Assembly (NCBI GenBank): GCA_011391855.1 | Contig: JAABPT010000149.1 | Location: 1-5,426 of the forward strand | Reading direction: 5' to 3' | Source: Burkholderiales bacterium | GTDB lineage: Bacteria; Pseudomonadota; Gammaproteobacteria; Burkholderiales; Burkholderiaceae_C | Length of the DNA: 5,426 nucleotides | Position numbers and translations under genes: made by a program | The notes under the pieces: model-generated | Told to the model about the DNA's origin: nothing | The model's input: only the letters and a program-made list of their open reading frames with translations | Database searches by the model: none | Shown here: piece by piece, positions 3,704 to 5,426 of the stretch | Layout: each line of letters starts with the position of its first letter | How positions within the stretch are numbered: the stretch's first letter is position 1

Positions 3704-5426
3704 AGGGGTGGGGCGCCTGAGGCGCCGGGCCGCGGCCACCTTTGCCGGGTGGGCGCTGGCTGCCTTCTGCGCGGGGGCTTTGGCGGCCGCACCGCCGGCG
3801 CCCGCAGCCAGCGCTGCGTCCGCTGCGCCTGCATCGCCGGCCGCGCGCGCGACCCTGCCGCCGGGCATCGTCTGGCAGACCAACGAGGATGACCCGCCCA
3901 TCGGCTCAGCCAAGGCCTTGCGCGGCGGCACGCTCAACGAGTCGATGGGCAGCTACCCGCTGACCTTTCGCCTCATGGGCCCGAATTCGAACGATGCCTT
4001 CGCTTCCTGGAACCGCAGTTTCACCATGAGCTTCGGGCTTGTGCAGCGCCATCCGGTGACCGACCGCTTCATGCCGCTCTTGGCCACGCACTGGGCGGTG
4101 ATGGACGACCAGCGCACGCTGTATTTCAAGCTCGACCGCGACGCCCGCTTCAGCGACGGCAAGCCGGTGACGGCGCGCGACTACGTCTTCACCTGGCAGA
4201 TGATGAGCTCGCCGCACATCGTCGACCCCTTCTATAACAACTACGCCAAGCAGTATTACGAGTCGGTGGACGCCATCGACGAGTTCACGCTGCGCATCGT
4301 GGGCACCAAGCCGAGCTGGCGACCCTTGTCCGACTATGCCGGCCTGTTCCCCACGCCGGCGCACGCCACCGTGCTGGACGCTGAATGGGTGAAACGCACC
4401 ACCAACCAGCCGCAGGTGGCGGTGGGCCCCTACGTGGTGAAGGACCTGGTGCGCGGCGAATCGGTCACCTTCGAACGGGTGCCCAAGTGGTGGGGCGACG
4501 GCAAGCGCCGCTTCCAAGGTTTGTACAACTTCGACCGTATCCACTTGCGCGTCATCCCCACCGAGCGGCGCCTGGACTACCTGCGCCGCGGTGAACTGGA
4601 CATGATGGAAGGCACCTCGGCGCGGTCGTGGAACGAGGACTTCAACTTCCCCGCCGTGCGCAATGGCTGGCTGCACCGCGCCCGCATCATGACCGACTGG
4701 CCCAGCGGCGTGTACGGCCTGCACATGAACCTGGAGGCGCCGATCTTCAGGAACAAGGACTTCCGCAAGGCCATGCAGTACCTGGTGAATTTCGAGCGTG
4801 TGAACCAGAACCTGATGTACGGCGAATTCGTGCGCATGACCTCGTTCTTCGAGGGCAGCGAATTTGCCAGCCCGCGCATCAAGCCCTATGGCTTCGACCC
4901 CGCGAACGCGCGGGAACACCTGGCGCGCGCCGGCTACCGCCGACCGGCCGAACTGCGCTCGCAATCGGTCTGGGGCCGCTTCGTCAACGTGCTGCGCGGC
5001 CTGGTCTTCATGCGCTCCGACAGCGACGACGTGCTCGTCAACGAGCGCGGCGAGAAGGCCAGCTTCACCGTCATCTACGGCAGCAAGGGGCTGGAGCGTC
5101 ACCTCACCGTGATGCAGCAGGAATTCCGCCGCGCTGGCGTGGACATGCGGCTGCGGCTGCTGGAGCCTGGCACCGCCTTCGAGCGCGGGCTGGAGCGCAA
5201 ATACGAGATGACGGTGACCAGCCGCACCACGGGCTTCTATCCGCAGCCGCGCCAGTATCTGCACACCGAATTCAAGAACGCCAACAACAACAACAATATC
5301 TGGGGCTTCGGCACGGCCGAGGTGGACGAGCTGGTGCGCATCTACGAACACGACCTGGACTCCGAGAAGCGCCGCGCCGCCATGCACCGCATCGACGAGA
5401 TCGTGCACGAGGAGGCCTTCTACATC
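3696..5426 (+). CDS. yejA: Periplasmic peptide-binding protein, YejA-like (3' end cut by window)
   Basis: An open frame of 577 codons runs off the right edge. This is an SBP_bac_5-family solute receptor delivering a peptide-like ligand to the B/E permease. ATG 3696 overlaps the yejE stop by 8 nt; ATG 3687 is an alternative, and neither has a strong Shine-Dalgarno, so translational coupling is likely. Residues 1-30 form a signal peptide (RLRRR at 7-11, hydrophobic core, cleavage after A28-L29-A30). It is followed by an Ala/Pro/Ser linker (31-56). Next come the YejA-type segment LRGGTLNESMGSYP (75-88), the receptor core from about 112, and RFSDGKPVTARDYVFTW (151-167), a family hallmark. The middle part contains NKDFRKAMQYLVNFERVNQN, and an N-run (530-534) precedes IWGF near the end. 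E. coli YejA is about 600 aa, so perhaps 30-70 residues are missing. Three adjacent arginines raise a weak possibility of Tat export, but the following residues do not fit the motif well. Confidence 0.93.
   Translation, partial: MSEGVGRLRRRAAATFAGWALAAFCAGALAAAPPAPAASAASAAPASPAARATLPPGIVWQTNEDDPPIGSAKALRGGTLNESMGSYPLTFRLMGPNSNDAFASWNRSFTMSFGLVQRHPVTDRFMPLLATHWAVMDDQRTLYFKLDRDARFSDGKPVTARDYVFTWQMMSSPHIVDPFYNNYAKQYYESVDAIDEFTLRIVGTKPSWRPLSDYAGLFPTPAHATVLDAEWVKRTTNQPQVAVGPYVVKDLVRGESVTFERVPKWWGDGKRRFQGLYNFDRIHLRVIPTERRLDYLRRGELDMMEGTSARSWNEDFNFPAVRNGWLHRARIMTDWPSGVYGLHMNLEAPIFRNKDFRKAMQYLVNFERVNQNLMYGEFVRMTSFFEGSEFASPRIKPYGFDPANAREHLARAGYRRPAELRSQSVWGRFVNVLRGLVFMRSDSDDVLVNERGEKASFTVIYGSKGLERHLTVMQQEFRRAGVDMRLRLLEPGTAFERGLERKYEMTVTSRTTGFYPQPRQYLHTEFKNANNNNNIWGFGTAEVDELVRIYEHDLDSEKRRAAMHRIDEIVHEEAFYI
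3712..3726 (+). promoter_or_regulatory. Small inverted repeat at the start of yejA
   Basis: GGCGCC (3712-3717) and GGCGCC (3721-3726) flank a TGA loop, 8 nt after the yejE stop and within the first codons of yejA. As RNA it could form a 6-bp G/C stem at the permease/receptor boundary. Such stems can shield mRNA ends and set different expression levels within ABC operons. Six-base G/C palindromes are common at this GC content, so confidence is low. Confidence 0.3.

Noticed and set aside
2324..3937. Minus-strand open frame of 537 codons opposite yejE
   Set aside because: The product is Arg/Gln/Ala/His-rich without a domain, while the plus strand encodes a clear permease with family motifs. Long antisense frames without stops are expected at this GC content.
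5283..5297. AAC trinucleotide run (five Asn codons) in yejA as a microsatellite
   Set aside because: Asn-rich stretches before the C-terminal region are common in this receptor family, so it is likely functional protein sequence and too short to call a variable repeat.
3906..5408. Minus-strand open frame of 500 codons opposite yejA
   Set aside because: It mirrors the codons of a clear SBP_bac_5 receptor; the product is His/Val/Ala-rich and low in complexity, with no family signature.
1..5426. CRISPR array, insertion sequence, tRNA/rRNA gene or phage module
   Set aside because: No regularly spaced repeats, transposase motifs, terminal inverted repeats, tRNA-like cloverleaf or phage proteins were seen by eye on either strand.

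Overview
This is a GC-rich proteobacterial window. Codon third positions are strongly G/C and GTG starts are used. The gene families (a YcbL-like glyoxalase-II-type hydrolase and a YejABEF-type peptide importer) suggest a betaproteobacterium of the order Burkholderiales. That placement is inferred from style and gene families; there is no rRNA or marker gene here to prove it.

Left part (1-1046): the 3' end of an MBL-fold metallo-hydrolase runs in from the left edge and stops at 335. About 210 bases without a convincing gene follow. Next comes a small predicted lipoprotein (548-799, +), then a convergently transcribed, secreted, six-cysteine mini-protein (1046-840, -). These two small genes face each other across a 40-base gap. 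The cysteines of the mini-protein are spaced symmetrically and suggest a disulfide-laddered helical hairpin.

Middle (1047-1243): the divergent intergenic region between the cysteine-rich gene and the transporter operon. On the operon side it holds a 14-codon ORF with a good Shine-Dalgarno, a 26-codon ORF and the first permease start, linked by successive 4-base stop/start overlaps. A perfect 9-bp stem-loop lies inside the second short ORF. This looks like a possible translated leader.

Right part (1244-5426): an ABC importer operon of the oligopeptide/microcin C (Yej) type. It encodes a YejB-like permease (355 aa), a YejE-like permease with an enlarged periplasmic loop (457 aa) and a YejA-like periplasmic binding protein (577 codons visible, cut by the window edge). 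Gaps are 18 nt between B and E and an 8-nt overlap between E and A, so the genes are almost certainly cotranscribed. The order B-E-A differs from the A-B-E-F order of E. coli. No ATPase is visible; a YejF-like gene is expected downstream. The binding protein would deliver a peptide-like ligand to the B/E membrane channel, but the substrate cannot be read from the sequence.

Most of the window is an ordinary transporter operon. The most unusual items are the six-cysteine mini-protein, the coupled short ORFs plus hairpin before yejB, the G-quadruplex-prone polyglycine tract in yejB, and the enlarged periplasmic insert in yejE.
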